DNA of 64,000 nucleotides, taken from the NCBI GenBank assembly GCA_016946835.1, contig JACVTC010000044.1:122001-186000 (forward strand), in the 5' to 3' direction. The stretch is from Neocallimastix lanati (nom. inval.) (Eukaryota; Neocallimastigomycota; Neocallimastigomycetes; Neocallimastigales; Neocallimastigaceae). Numbering within the stretch: the stretch's first letter is position 1; every line of letters starts with the position of its first letter. The translations under genes and the position numbers were made by a program. The notes below the pieces were generated by a model. It was not told where the DNA came from. It ran no database searches and saw only the letters and a list, made by a program, of their open reading frames with translations. Shown here one piece after another: positions 54,673-64,000 of the stretch.

Positions 54673-55722
54673 AAATAATTTTATAAATAACATTAATAAT
54701 TAATACACATATATTATTAATTATACTAGTTAGTTTTATGTATATTATTTATTAATCTTAATATTTCATTATCAAATTTCCTCTTTTCTTTTCTTTTCTT
54801 TTCTTTTTCTTTTATTTACTTTACTTCTCTTCTTCTAAAATAAACAAAAGTTTATTTATATTTTTATTATTATTATTATCAAAGAACAAATTTTTTAATT
54901 ATTAATCCATTTTTAAAATATTTTTGAATTTCTTAATTAACTTTTATTACTAAATAAAAATTAATAATCATACATTTCCACTTAAATACAATTTGTATAC
55001 ATTAATTTCATATATTAAAATATTCATATTTTATTATTAATTATTAAATTCAGTTTATTTTCTAATTAAGTCCTCCACCCTTAATTAAGATAATACTTTA
55101 GTTGTGATCTGAAACAAATGTGTAGTAACATATTAGTATATTTAATAATAATTATTAAATATTAAATATTGAAATTGATTATCTTTACTGTCAATAATAA
55201 TTTTTATAATATATTATTAATTATTCATTCATATATTATAATTACTATTATAATATATATTAAATTATATATTATTTATTATTAAATTCAGTTTATTTTC
55301 TTATTAATTATTAAAATTTTTATTATAAGATAATTCATTTAAAAATAGAAATAGAAAAATATATTAAATATAAATATATATATAAGTAAATATAAATATA
55401 TATATAAATTTACTATGGACATAAATTTTTTTTTTTTTCTCCAATCTTATAGTTTTATATAATTATGAATATTTAAATATTTTGTATTAAATGATTTATT
55501 CTAATTAAATGAATTAATAATATAAATATAAAAAGCTTTTTTTTTTTTTATTTTTATTTTATTTTTAATTTTATTTTAATTTTTATTTTTATTATTAAAA
55601 AATACAATTATATATTTATTAAATAAATAAAAAATATAATAATAATAATAATTTTTATTTATTTTATTTATTTATTTATATTTATAAATATTTACTAAAA
55701 GTAAAAAAAATTTATTTTTGAA
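54293..55722. other. 3' relic, AT-rich spacer and 5' flank, no gene
   Basis: 54360-54480 holds the conserved terminal-unit relic. An A-run of about 37 lies at 54634-54670. 54780-54815 is a TTTTC-rich tract. 55080-55150 has TAGTTGTGATCTGAAACAAA, resembling ATGATCTAAAACAAATAATG at 7506. 55400-55420 has ATGGACATAAAT. No gene. Confidence 0.45.
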
Positions 55723-56923
55723 ATGAAAATAATAAAAAAACAAATAATAAATGCAATATCAATTTCAAGTAATACGAATAACCGTGAAAAGAAGAGGAAT
55801 AGAAAATCCAAAGAATACAATGATAAAGGACATACATCTAAATGGTTAAAAACTGTAATAAATAATCAAGAAAATGGTAAATATATAACTTTTTATGAAA
55901 TAAAAGAACTAATAAAGAATTCAAATAGGAAAGAATTAAAAAAAAATTTAAATATTTCAAAATTTTATGATAATTAATTTATTAAATGTTTACTTTTTCT
56001 TTATAAAAATAAAACTCCTATTAAGAATTTAAATTATGAAATTTCTAAAGATAAATATAAAATTATATTAACATATAAAAAAGAGAATAATTTTTATAAT
56101 AATATTTTTTATATAATCAAAAATGGGAATAAAAATTTATTAAAATATTTAGTAGAACACGGAGTGGATATAAATAAAGTAGTTTATAAGAATGGTAAAA
56201 TAGCTTTATATGATACATATGAAAGTGGAAATAAAGATTTAGTAGAATATTTAGTAGTAAAATATGGTGATTATATTATAAATAAAGAAAATAAATCTTT
56301 CGAAACACCATTATTTAGGGCTTGTAAAAGTGGAAATAAATATTTAGTAGAAGAACATAGAGCAAATATTAATAATAAAAAAAAAAAAGAATAATCAAAC
56401 ACCATTATTCAATGCATGCAGAAGTGGAAATAAAGATTTAGAAGAATATTTAGTAGAACCAAGAACTAATATAGATATAGGAGAGCGGTAACATTATTAT
56501 TTAGTGCATGCATTTAGTGGAAATAAAGAATTAGTAGAATACTTAATAGTAGAACGTAAAGCAAAAATAGATAAAAAGCAATCGAATGGTGAAACTCCAT
56601 TATTTTATGTATGCTCTAATGGAAATTAAGATTTAGTAGAATAGTTAGTAAAACATGGAGTAGATATAAATCAAAAAACTAAATGATATTATGAAACACC
56701 ATTATTTAAAGCTTGTAAAAATGGAAATAAAGATTTAGTTGAATACTTAGTAAATCAAGGAGTAATTATATATAAAGAAAATGATTTTGGTAGGACACCT
56801 ATATTTGATTCATATAAAAGTAGAAATAAAGATTTAGAAAAATATTTAATAGAAAAAAGGAAAAATATAGATAAACAAGATAAAAATGGTGAAACACCAC
56901 TTTCTTCGACAGGTAAAATTTAG
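55723..56923 (+). pseudogene. Ankyrin-family pseudogene with nonsense codons and frameshifts
   Basis: The family start MNNR has become TNNR (ACG). An upstream ATG at 55723 keeps the frame: MKIIKKQIINAISISSNTNN, then REKKRNRKSKEYNDKGH and the N-terminal domain. A TAA at 55975-55977 replaces the GAA of FYDNEF. The frame otherwise continues through VVYKNGKIALYDTYESGNKD to a break in an A12 run near 56375. Further units are spread over frames with more stops (CSNGN stop DLVE stop LVKHG) and end PLSSTGKI at 56921-56923. Clearly nonfunctional. Confidence 0.8.
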
Positions 56924-57534
56924 ATATACTTAAACTATTATTAAAAATATATGTTCTATATATTGATATAACAGGTAAAACATTATGTAATTAAGATCTG
57001 TGAAAGTACTAAAAAACAAATGAAAATTATCATATTTAATAAAACATGATACAAATATAAATGAAAAATTGATTATGGAATGAAACCATTAAATTATACA
57101 AGTATAATAAAACCTTTTCATATAATAATAATTATTAAAATTGTAATTTAATTAATTTAGAAATGTGTAAAATTAAAATAATAATAATAATAATAATAAA
57201 ATACTATCTAAACTTTTTTTTTTATATTCTTTTTTTTTTATAAAAAAATATATTATTTAATTATTATTTAATAAATAAATTTTAAAATTATATAAAAGCA
57301 AAAAAAAAAAATATAAATATATAAAATTAAATTAAATAATAATTAAATAATAAAAATTAAGACATATTCTAAATTTTTTTTTTTTTTTTTTTTTTTTTTT
57401 CATTTTTCCTAATGATTAATTCTATTTAATAATTACTTTTAGAGAGTTAATAAATTATTATTTCAGTTTAAAAAGATATTTTATTTTTATAATAAATAAA
57501 ATTTTAATATAAACATTTTAATTAATATCAAAAA

Positions 57535-57566
<32 letters not shown>

Positions 57567-57646
57567 TAAATAAATAAATAAATAAATAAATATAAATAAA
57601 AAAATAAATATAAATAAATAAATAAATATAAATAAAAAAATAAATA

Positions 57647-57681
<35 letters not shown>

Positions 57682-57795
57682 ATATAATTTTATATATAAA
57701 TTTAATTATATATTTAAATTTAATTCGGTAATAACTTTGAATGTCCCTTTAAAACTTTATTCTATTTATTAATAAAATATAGGTGTAATATAAGA
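56924..57795. other. 3' relic, simple repeats and ankyrin 5'-flank motif
   Basis: 56995-57120 is the conserved terminal-unit relic (GGAATGAAACCATTAAATTA). A T-run lies at 57375-57400, and (ATAAATAA)n with (AAAT)n at 57560-57690. TTCGGTAATAACTTTGAATG followed by TCCC near 57723-57752 is the upstream motif of family genes. Its own gene is not adjacent; the retroelement block to the right may have separated them. No gene. Confidence 0.5.
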
Positions 57796-58735
57796 TGTTC
57801 TGATATTCTTATAATTTATTGGATTTGAATTATTCCCATTATAACCTTTGTAAAACAACAGGTGACAACTGAAAATAATAATAACTAAAATAAAAATATT
57901 TCTTGATATAAAATTCGTTTTATTAATCAAATAAAAAAAAAATTTAATTTTTAAAGTATTGACTTATTATTTAACTAATAAATATTATAATATTCAGAAT
58001 TACTTATTATTAATTAATTGAATAATAAAAGCACAATGAAAAATTATTTTTAAAAATATAAATTCACACAAATTTATACTTTTTCTGGAAAGAAATCGAA
58101 ATTTCATTCAAAAAAAAAATGAACATTATAGAAAAAAAAAAGTAGAAATAATTATTAAAATAGAACTTTCTGGTTTCATTTGATCATAGAAATTTAACCC
58201 CAAAAATTCTAGTATCCTACAATAATCTAGCTATAATAAAATAAAATTTTTAGAGAGACCAGGGAGTTCACTTTGAAATTTATGTTGTATCACGACCAGA
58301 CCATGGCAATTATTTTAATAATTTTAAGTAAAAAAATAAATTAATAACCTTTATTTTATTATGAATTTTAATTAATAATTCTTTAATATAACTACTTTCC
58401 TATATTCTAAACTTAAATTATTAATAATAAAATTATATACCATAAACTATTAATTATATTTTTTTTTATTAATATTTTTTATAAAAAAATATTATATTAT
58501 TAAAACTAATTAAATTTTCTTATAATGAATTAATTTAATTATTTTAATAATATTAAGATAAAGTATTTATTTTTTATTAATATTAATTATTTTGAATTTA
58601 TTTTGATTCAAATAAATTCTTTTTATACATTTTCTTCATTATATATTATGATATAAATAGATATTATTTATCATTTAAACAATTTATTTGTAATATACAT
58701 ATATTAATTATTTATATTAAATATTCCTTCTGACA
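57796..58735 (-). repeat. Possible copia 3' LTR (tentative)
   Basis: The copia RNase H relic is followed (minus strand) by the purine-rich TTGAGGAGGAG at 58746-58736 and then TGTCAGAAGGAATA from 58735, the classical order of polypurine tract and LTR start. A possible LTR end is AAGAATATCAGAACA at about 57796. The second LTR was not found, so the length is unproven. Contains a GC-richer patch at 58170-58310 (GACCAGGGAGTTCACTTTGA, CACGACCAGACCATGGCAAT). Confidence 0.35.
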
Positions 58736-58791
58736 CTCCTCCTCAAATCAATTCTAAGTTAGAATTGGTTTGTTATGAGTGTTATTTAATT

Positions 58792-59136
58792 TCAAAAAAA
58801 AAGAGAATGTCTGAATTTATCCATTAAAGAGTTATCTAAATACTTGGTAAAACCATCCGCTAAATTTTCTTCAGATTTAATATATTTTAATTTTATTTTT
58901 TCATTACCAATTAATTCCTTAATATAATGGTACCAAGTATCGATGTGTTTGTTTTTGGGATTGATAGATTGATTTATACTATTATATATGGCTGCTTTAT
59001 TATCAATGTTTATTATTAGGAAATTTATATTATATTTTAATTCATTCAATAAATTTTCATATCACATGGTATGCTTCGCACATTTATTGAGACTATAGTA
59101 TCCTGCTTCAGCCGTAGAGGTTGAGATAAAATGTTG
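58792..59136 (-). pseudogene. Ty1/copia RNase H domain relic
   Basis: The minus strand from about 59136 reads LSKLQHFISTSTAEAGYYSL then NKCAKHTM, a TGA stop, YENLLNELKYNINFLIINID, NKAAIYNSINQSINPKNKHI, DTWYHYIKELIGNEKIKLKY and IKSEENLADGFTKYLDNSLM, ending DKFRHSLFF. This is the C-terminal RNase H of copia polyproteins: an SSTEAEYY-like start, DNKAA, the KHID-x-x-YH-x-I-x-E block and ENLADGFTK. The stop sits where family members usually have W. Integrase and reverse transcriptase are absent. It is cut off at 59136 by an oppositely oriented gypsy relic. Confidence 0.8.
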
Positions 59137-59565
59137 AAGTTTTGATAGAGCAAAAACAAAAATCTTCTAAATATTAGATCTTTATTCCGGCTATCATTAG
59201 ATATTAATGAATGATGATAGTGTTGAAATCTACTATCTTTACAACTAAGTTAGGAAGCTACCGGTTTAAAGTAATGCCCTTTAGTTTAACGGGCGCTCCA
59301 GCTGCTTTAATTTATTGTATTAATAAATTAAAATCTTATATTATGGGAAATTCTAAGCAAAACATAGTATATATAGACCCATAGATTTTTAATTGTATTA
59401 CTCAAAAATAAGGAAACACAAACCTCCCGTCATACTAAATGGTATTTGACTGTCAGTATGTTAGGAATAGAATTACGATATGAAATTAGGAAGAATAATG
59501 TTGTTGTAGAAGCTTTATCAATAATTAAAAATGAAAACGAAAAAGTCGTCTTAGCAATTAGTTAA
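59125..59565 (+). pseudogene. Ty3/gypsy reverse transcriptase-RNase H relic
   Basis: The plus strand reads FDRAKTKIF, stop, ILDLYSGYH, stop, ILMNDDS (gypsy RT motif LDL-x-SGYHQI). After a frame change comes TTKLGSYRFKVMPFSLTGAP then AALIYCINKLKSYIMGNSKQ and NIVYIDP followed by a stop (59241-59384), matching FKVMPFGLTNAPA and the catalytic YLDD region, here degraded to YIDP. A third frame from 59413 to 59565 reads RHTKWYLTVSMLGIELRYEI then RKNNVVVEALSII, the RNase H end (RW-x-L ... Y-x-x-GKxNVVADALS). The segment between is deleted. Dead; it lies head-to-head with the copia relic. Confidence 0.75.
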
Positions 59566-59935
59566 TAGTTATTAAAATTTTTGTTATTTTCTTAAAATTT
59601 ATTTTTAACTACTAAATTTAACTAAAACATAATAAATTATTCCATATAATCTCTTTATTTTTATTTTATATATATTAATATTAAATTATTATTAAATAAT
59701 TAATAATTCAAAATATATAATTATTATTTATTTCAATTATAATATTAATTAAAATAGTAATTAAATTTTAATTTAAATATTTTATTCATTATAAATTAAT
59801 ATTAAAAATAAAAAATCCATTACTCCTGAGGAATTAAAAAAAAAAATATAATACAAGAGTAACTAATTATAATCGTTCAGAGCAAGAGGCCACCTCTTCT
59901 ATTTTTTATTTAAATAATACAATTAAAGATAAAAA
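59566..59935. other. AT-rich spacer, nothing recognised
   Basis: A slightly GC-richer patch at 59870-59905 (ATCGTTCAGAGCAAGAGGCC) may belong to the retroelement block. No gene. Confidence 0.35.
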
Positions 59936-60315
59936 TAAGCATTTAACACGATATTTAATATAACATGTAATATATTTTATTAAACCAGGTTATTAAGGTA
60001 ATTCTCCATTATTTTATGCATGAAGAAAAGGAAAAAAAAAAGAAAGAATTAATAGAAAATTTAATAGGACATAGAGCTAATATTAATAAGGAAATTAAGT
60101 ATAATGACACAATAATAATATAGAAAAATATTTATTAAAACATGAAGCATATATAGGTGTAAAAATAAAAAAATAAATGTTTTAGGCCTGTGAAGTTAGT
60201 AAAAAAGAATTAATAGAATATTTAATGAAACATGATGGTAATATAAATAAAAAAAAATATGGAATAAAACCATTAAAATATAGACATATAATAAAAACTT
60301 TTTTAAATAAACGGG
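59936..60315 (+). pseudogene. C-terminal ankyrin relic
   Basis: Broken pieces of the last units: NSPLFYA, stop, RKGKKKKELIENLIGHRANI then NKEIKYNDT. After stops, in another frame, come CEVSKKELIEYLMKHDGNIN and KKKYGIKPLKYRHIIKTFLN. The last piece preserves the family terminal unit and YGIKPL tail best. It ends just before the next locus starts at 60334. Confidence 0.6.
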
Positions 60316-60333
60316 ATATCAATAACAAATAAT

Positions 60334-60957
60334 ATGAATAATCGTGTAAAGAAAAGAGATGTAAAATCTAAAGAATACAATGATAATGGATGTACATCTA
60401 AAAGGTTAAAAATTGAAACATACAATCGAGAAAATGATATATATATATCTTCTTCTGAAATAAATAAACTAATAAAGAATTCTAATATAGATGAATTAAA
60501 AAATATTTTTTATATTTCAAAATTTTATGATAATGAATTTATTAAATGGTTACTTCTTCTCCATAAAAGTAAAACTTTTATTTTTATCATGGATTTAAAT
60601 AAAGTAATATCTAAAGAAAAATATAAATTAATTTTGAATATAATATAGGGGCCATTCACATTTCAAGATATAAATGTAAAATCGAAAATGGGTATAAAGA
60701 TTTATTAAAATTTTGTGGAATACTTAGTAGAAAAGGGAGCAAATATAAATAAAGAAAATAAAGATGGTGAAACACCATTATTTATGGCAATCAACAGTGG
60801 AAATAATGAATTGGTAAAATATTTGGTAAAACAGGGAGCAGACATTAGTAAAGAAGATTATTATGATAAAATACCATAATTTCATGCAAGAAATAATGGA
60901 AATAAAGATTTAGTAAAATATTTATTAGAAAAAAGGAAGATTATATTATATTGTTGA
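60334..60957 (+). pseudogene. Short ankyrin-family pseudogene
   Basis: MNNRVKKRDVKSKEYNDNGC with the complete N-terminal domain ([44 protein letters not shown]), then a stop at 60648. Other frames continue SRYKCKIENGYKDLLKF and [20 protein letters not shown] then PLFMAINSGNNELVKYLVKQ. After a TAA in place of TTA, HARNNGNKDLVKYLLEKR ends at 60957. An internal deletion fuses the first degenerate unit to a later one. Only about three units remain. Confidence 0.75.
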
Positions 60958-61977
60958 AAAATTTTAGAAATATATTTATTCCAGAATATTTAAAATATAT
61001 GTTTGTGAAAGTAGTAAAAAATAAAAATTATAATATTTAATAAAACATGTTGTAGATATAAATTAAATAAAAAAAATAGGGAATAAAACTATTAAATTAT
61101 ACATGTATAATAAAAACTTTTTATATAGTAATTGATTATAAAAATAAAAATTTAATTAATTTAAAAATGTGTAAAATAAAAAAAAATAAAATACTATTTA
61201 AATTATTAGTATTTTATTTTTATATTTTTATTTTTATAAAAATAATTATTTAATTTCTATTTAATAAATAAATTTAAAATTAAAAAAAAATAATAATAAT
61301 AAAAATAAAAATAAATTATATATATATATATATAAATTATTAAACAGTGTTCTAAGAATATATATATATATTTATAATTTTTAATTTTAATATTAAGTTA
61401 ACTTTAATGTTATCTTTTAAAGAATTATAAATAAAAATTTTAAAAAAGTAAAATATTTTCCCTGATTGTAAAATTTTATTTTCAAGAAAAAATTTGTTTT
61501 TATTATTGTTAATAATTTTAATAATTTTATTATAAAGCAATTTATATTAAAAATAGAAATAGAAAAAATATATAAAATATAAATGTATATAAATATAAAT
61601 AAATAAATAAATAAATTAATAAATATAGATATAAATTTATTTCGGACATAATTTTTATTTTTTTTAAATTTTTTTTTTTTTAATTTGGTCATAGTTTTGA
61701 ATGTCCCTTTTAAAATTTATTTCATTATTTAATTAACTTATTTATATCTTATATGTAAATATTTATAAATATTTTATATTATATTTTTATTTTATTTAAT
61801 TGAATTTATAATATATATATAAAGATATTTTTATTTATTTTATTTTTTTATTTTATAATACTAAATAATACAGTTATATATTTTTAAATAAATAAAATAT
61901 TAAATATTAAAAAATAATTTTCTAAAGAAAATAAAAATAAAAAATTAACAATAAAAATAATATCAATTTCAATAAAT
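60958..61977. other. 3' relic and 5' flank of the right-edge ankyrin gene
   Basis: 61005-61135 is the conserved terminal-unit relic (GGGAATAAAACTATTAAATT, TTTTTATATAGTAATTGATT). 61640-61705 carries TTTCGGACATAATTTTTATT and, 45 bases on, TTTGAATGTCCCTTTTAAAA. The short minus frames at 61352-61692 are AT-rich artefacts. Confidence 0.5.
61640..61705 (+). promoter_or_regulatory. GGACAT and ATGTCC upstream motifs (putative)
   Basis: Inverted half-sites about 280-340 bases upstream of the ATG at 61978, in an otherwise G/C-poor flank. Compare 52416-52440 and, in reverse orientation, 806-820 and 7295-7325. Confidence 0.3.
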
Positions 61978-64000
61978 ATGAAAAACTGTAAAAAGAAGAG
62001 AGATAGAAAATCTAAAGGATACAATGATAATGGACATACTTCCAAAAGAATAAAAACAATAGTAAATATTCAAGAAAATGATAAATATATAAGTTCTTCT
62101 GAAATAAAAAAATTAATAAAGAATTCTAATATTGAGAAATTACAAAATATATTTGATATTTCAAAATTTTATGATAATGAATTTATTAAATGGTTACTTC
62201 TTTTTTATAAAAATAAAACTTTTATTTCTACTATTGATTTAAATAAAGTAATTTCTAAAGATGAATATAAAATTGAAATAGAATATTCTTTTTTTCATTA
62301 CGAGGATAGATTTAATTATTCTAAAGGTTATCGTATTAAAAATAGTAATAAAAATTTATTAAAATATTTAGTAGAACATGAAGTAGATATAAGCAAAGTA
62401 ATTTATACAAGTTATGAAATACCTTTAATAGATGCATGTGAAAGTGGAAATAGAGATTTAGTTGAATATTTATTAGAACATGGAGCAGATATCAATAAAA
62501 AAAATAGATGTGGTATAACACCATTATTTAATGCATGTTATAATGGAAAAAAAGATTTAGTAGAATATTTAGTAGAACATGGAGCAGATATAAATAATGA
62601 AAATGAAGATGGTGAAACACCATTACTTAATGCATGTGAAAGTGGAAAAAAAGATATAGTAGAATACTTAGTAGAACATGGAGCTGATATAAATAAAGAA
62701 AATATAAATGGTAAAATACCATTTTTTAAGGCTAATGAAAGAGGAAATAAGGAATTAGTAGAGTATTTATTAAAAAATGGAGCAGATATAAATAAAGAAA
62801 ATAAAGACGGTGAAACACCATTATTTAATGCATGTAAAAGTGGAAATAAAGATTTAGTAGAATATTTAGTAGAATATGGAGCAAATATAAATAAAGAAAA
62901 TGAATATGGTGAAACACCTTTATTTAATGCATGTAAAAGTGGAAATAAAAATTTAGTTGAATATCTAGTAGAACATGGAATTGATATAAATAAAGAAAAT
63001 AATAAAGGTGAAACACCATTATTAAAGGTAATTGGAAGTGGGAATAAAGATTTAGTAGAATATTTAGTAGAAAAGGGAGCAAATATAAATAAAGATTCTA
63101 AAAATGGTAATTTACCAATTTTAAGTGTATGTAAGAGTGAAAATAAGGAATTAATAGAATACTTAGTACAACATGGAGTAGATATAAATAAAGAATATAA
63201 AGATGGTGAAATACTATTATTAATTGCAATCGGAAGAAAAAATAAAGATTTAGTAGAATACTTAGTAGAGCACGGAGCTGATATAAATAAAGAAAATAAA
63301 TATGGTGAAATACCATTTTTTAAGGCTTGTAAAAGAAGAAATAAGGAATTAGTAGAGTATTTATTAAAACATGGAGCAGATATAAATAAAGAAAATAAAG
63401 ATGGTAGAACACCATTAATAAACGCAATTATAAGTGAAAATAAAGATATAGTAGAATACTTAGTAGAACATGGAGCAGATATAAATAAAGAAAATAAATA
63501 TGGTGAAACACCATTATTGTGGGCAATTGGAAGTGGGAATAAAGATTTAGTGAAATATTTTGTAGAAAAGGGAGTGGATATAAATAAAGAATCTACAAAT
63601 GGTAATTTACCAATTTTAAGAGCATGTGAGAGTGAAAATAAGGAATTAATAGAATATTTATTAAAAAATGGAGCAGATATAAATAAAGAAAATAAAGATG
63701 GTGAAATACCATTATTAAGTGCAATTGAAAGAAGAAAAAGAGATTTAATAGAATACTTAGTAGAACATGGAGCTGATATAAATAAAGAAAATATAAATGG
63801 TAAAATTCCATTTTTTAAGGCTAATGAAAGAGGAAATAAGGAATTAGTAGAGTATTTATTAAAAAATGGAGCAGATATAAATAAAGAAAATAAAGATGGT
63901 GAAACACCATTATTTAACGCATGTTATAGTGGAAATAAAGATTTAATAGAATATTTAATAGTAAAATATAAAATAGATATAAATAAAGAAAATAAATATG
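61978..64000 (+). CDS. Ankyrin-repeat protein, 5' 674 codons (runs off right edge)
   Basis: ATG at 61978; the frame is open for 674 codons to the window edge. The product begins MKNCKKKRDRKSKGYNDNGH, with TSKRIK near residue 23, [27 protein letters not shown] and FISTIDLNKVISKDEYKIEI. A short aromatic linker (FFHYEDRFNYSKGYRIK) leads into the first degenerate unit (NSNKNLLKYLVEHE). About sixteen ankyrin units follow. Two kinds stand out: [19 protein letters not shown] types and [19 protein letters not shown] types, each recurring about 500-1100 bp apart, as higher-order copies. MKNC replaces the usual MNNR. No CTD-like heptads and no breaks, so it is the best preserved plus-strand member. Confidence 0.85.
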   Translation, partial: MKNCKKKRDRKSKGYNDNGHTSKRIKTIVNIQENDKYISSSEIKKLIKNSNIEKLQNIFDISKFYDNEFIKWLLLFYKNKTFISTIDLNKVISKDEYKIEIEYSFFHYEDRFNYSKGYRIKNSNKNLLKYLVEHEVDISKVIYTSYEIPLIDACESGNRDLVEYLLEHGADINKKNRCGITPLFNACYNGKKDLVEYLVEHGADINNENEDGETPLLNACESGKKDIVEYLVEHGADINKENINGKIPFFKANERGNKELVEYLLKNGADINKENKDGETPLFNACKSGNKDLVEYLVEYGANINKENEYGETPLFNACKSGNKNLVEYLVEHGIDINKENNKGETPLLKVIGSGNKDLVEYLVEKGANINKDSKNGNLPILSVCKSENKELIEYLVQHGVDINKEYKDGEILLLIAIGRKNKDLVEYLVEHGADINKENKYGEIPFFKACKRRNKELVEYLLKHGADINKENKDGRTPLINAIISENKDIVEYLVEHGADINKENKYGETPLLWAIGSGNKDLVKYFVEKGVDINKESTNGNLPILRACESENKELIEYLLKNGADINKENKDGEIPLLSAIERRKRDLIEYLVEHGADINKENINGKIPFFKANERGNKELVEYLLKNGADINKENKDGETPLFNACYSGNKDLIEYLIVKYKIDINKENKY

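Overview
The window is extremely AT-rich, close to 90% outside genes, and full of homopolymers and (AAT)n, (AAAAT)n and (AAAT)n tracts. Almost every coding segment belongs to one family of ankyrin-repeat proteins built from 33-residue units (consensus around [19 protein letters not shown]). One other convincing gene has a fungal-type intron (CTAAC branch site) and a bacterial-type glycosyltransferase domain. This combination best fits the nuclear genome of an anaerobic gut fungus (Neocallimastigomycota, such as Neocallimastix, Piromyces or Anaeromyces). That assignment is an inference: no rRNA, tRNA or other taxonomic marker was found.

Layout. From 1 to about 44.1 kb every ankyrin locus lies on the minus strand. 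From about 50.1 kb to the right edge every one lies on the plus strand. The divergence axis near 46-49 kb holds the glycosyltransferase gene and a 1.2-kb foldback element. Minus-strand loci, left to right: a gene cut by the left edge (1-395); a one-unit relic (4.4 kb); a frameshifted pseudogene (6.2-6.9 kb); an intact giant gene of 1870 residues (9.6-15.2 kb); a truncated relic (16.6 kb); a 25-codon stub (18.1 kb); an intact gene of 1072 residues (21.0-24.2 kb); a pseudogene (27.7-28.8 kb); a split gene (30.3-32.7 kb); a decayed relic (35.8-36.5 kb); a nearly intact gene with one frameshift (37.7-41.2 kb); and a relic (43.7-44.1 kb). Plus-strand loci: pseudogene (50.1-51.4 kb), gene with one nonsense codon (52.7-54.3 kb), pseudogene (55.7-56.9 kb), C-terminal relic (59.9 kb), pseudogene (60.3-61.0 kb) and an intact gene running off the right edge (62.0 kb onward).

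The family evolves by duplication at several scales. A block of about 7-9 kb (6.9-16.05 kb and 18.1-25.16 kb) is tandemly duplicated. Inside genes, 99-bp units are amplified as higher-order blocks, and one unit is almost identical between loci 31 kb apart on opposite strands. Flanking modules are copied with the genes, and two sites look like scars where a gene body was deleted from between its flanks. Members share an N-terminal domain of about 110 residues with basic, NLS-like clusters. In the two intact genes of the tandem duplication this domain is followed by in-phase heptads resembling the RNA polymerase II CTD (YSPTSPT): seven in one copy, two in the other.

Mobile DNA fills the remaining space: Ty1/copia and Ty3/gypsy relics (58.7-59.6 kb), a copia-like gag relic (4.7-5.0 kb), a foldback family with TTTCATTTCG-based ends (7.9, 19.1 and 47.7 kb), a MITE-like insertion (17.0-17.7 kb) and 5'-truncated retroposon-like fragments that abut broken ankyrin genes. 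No CRISPR array, rRNA or tRNA was seen.
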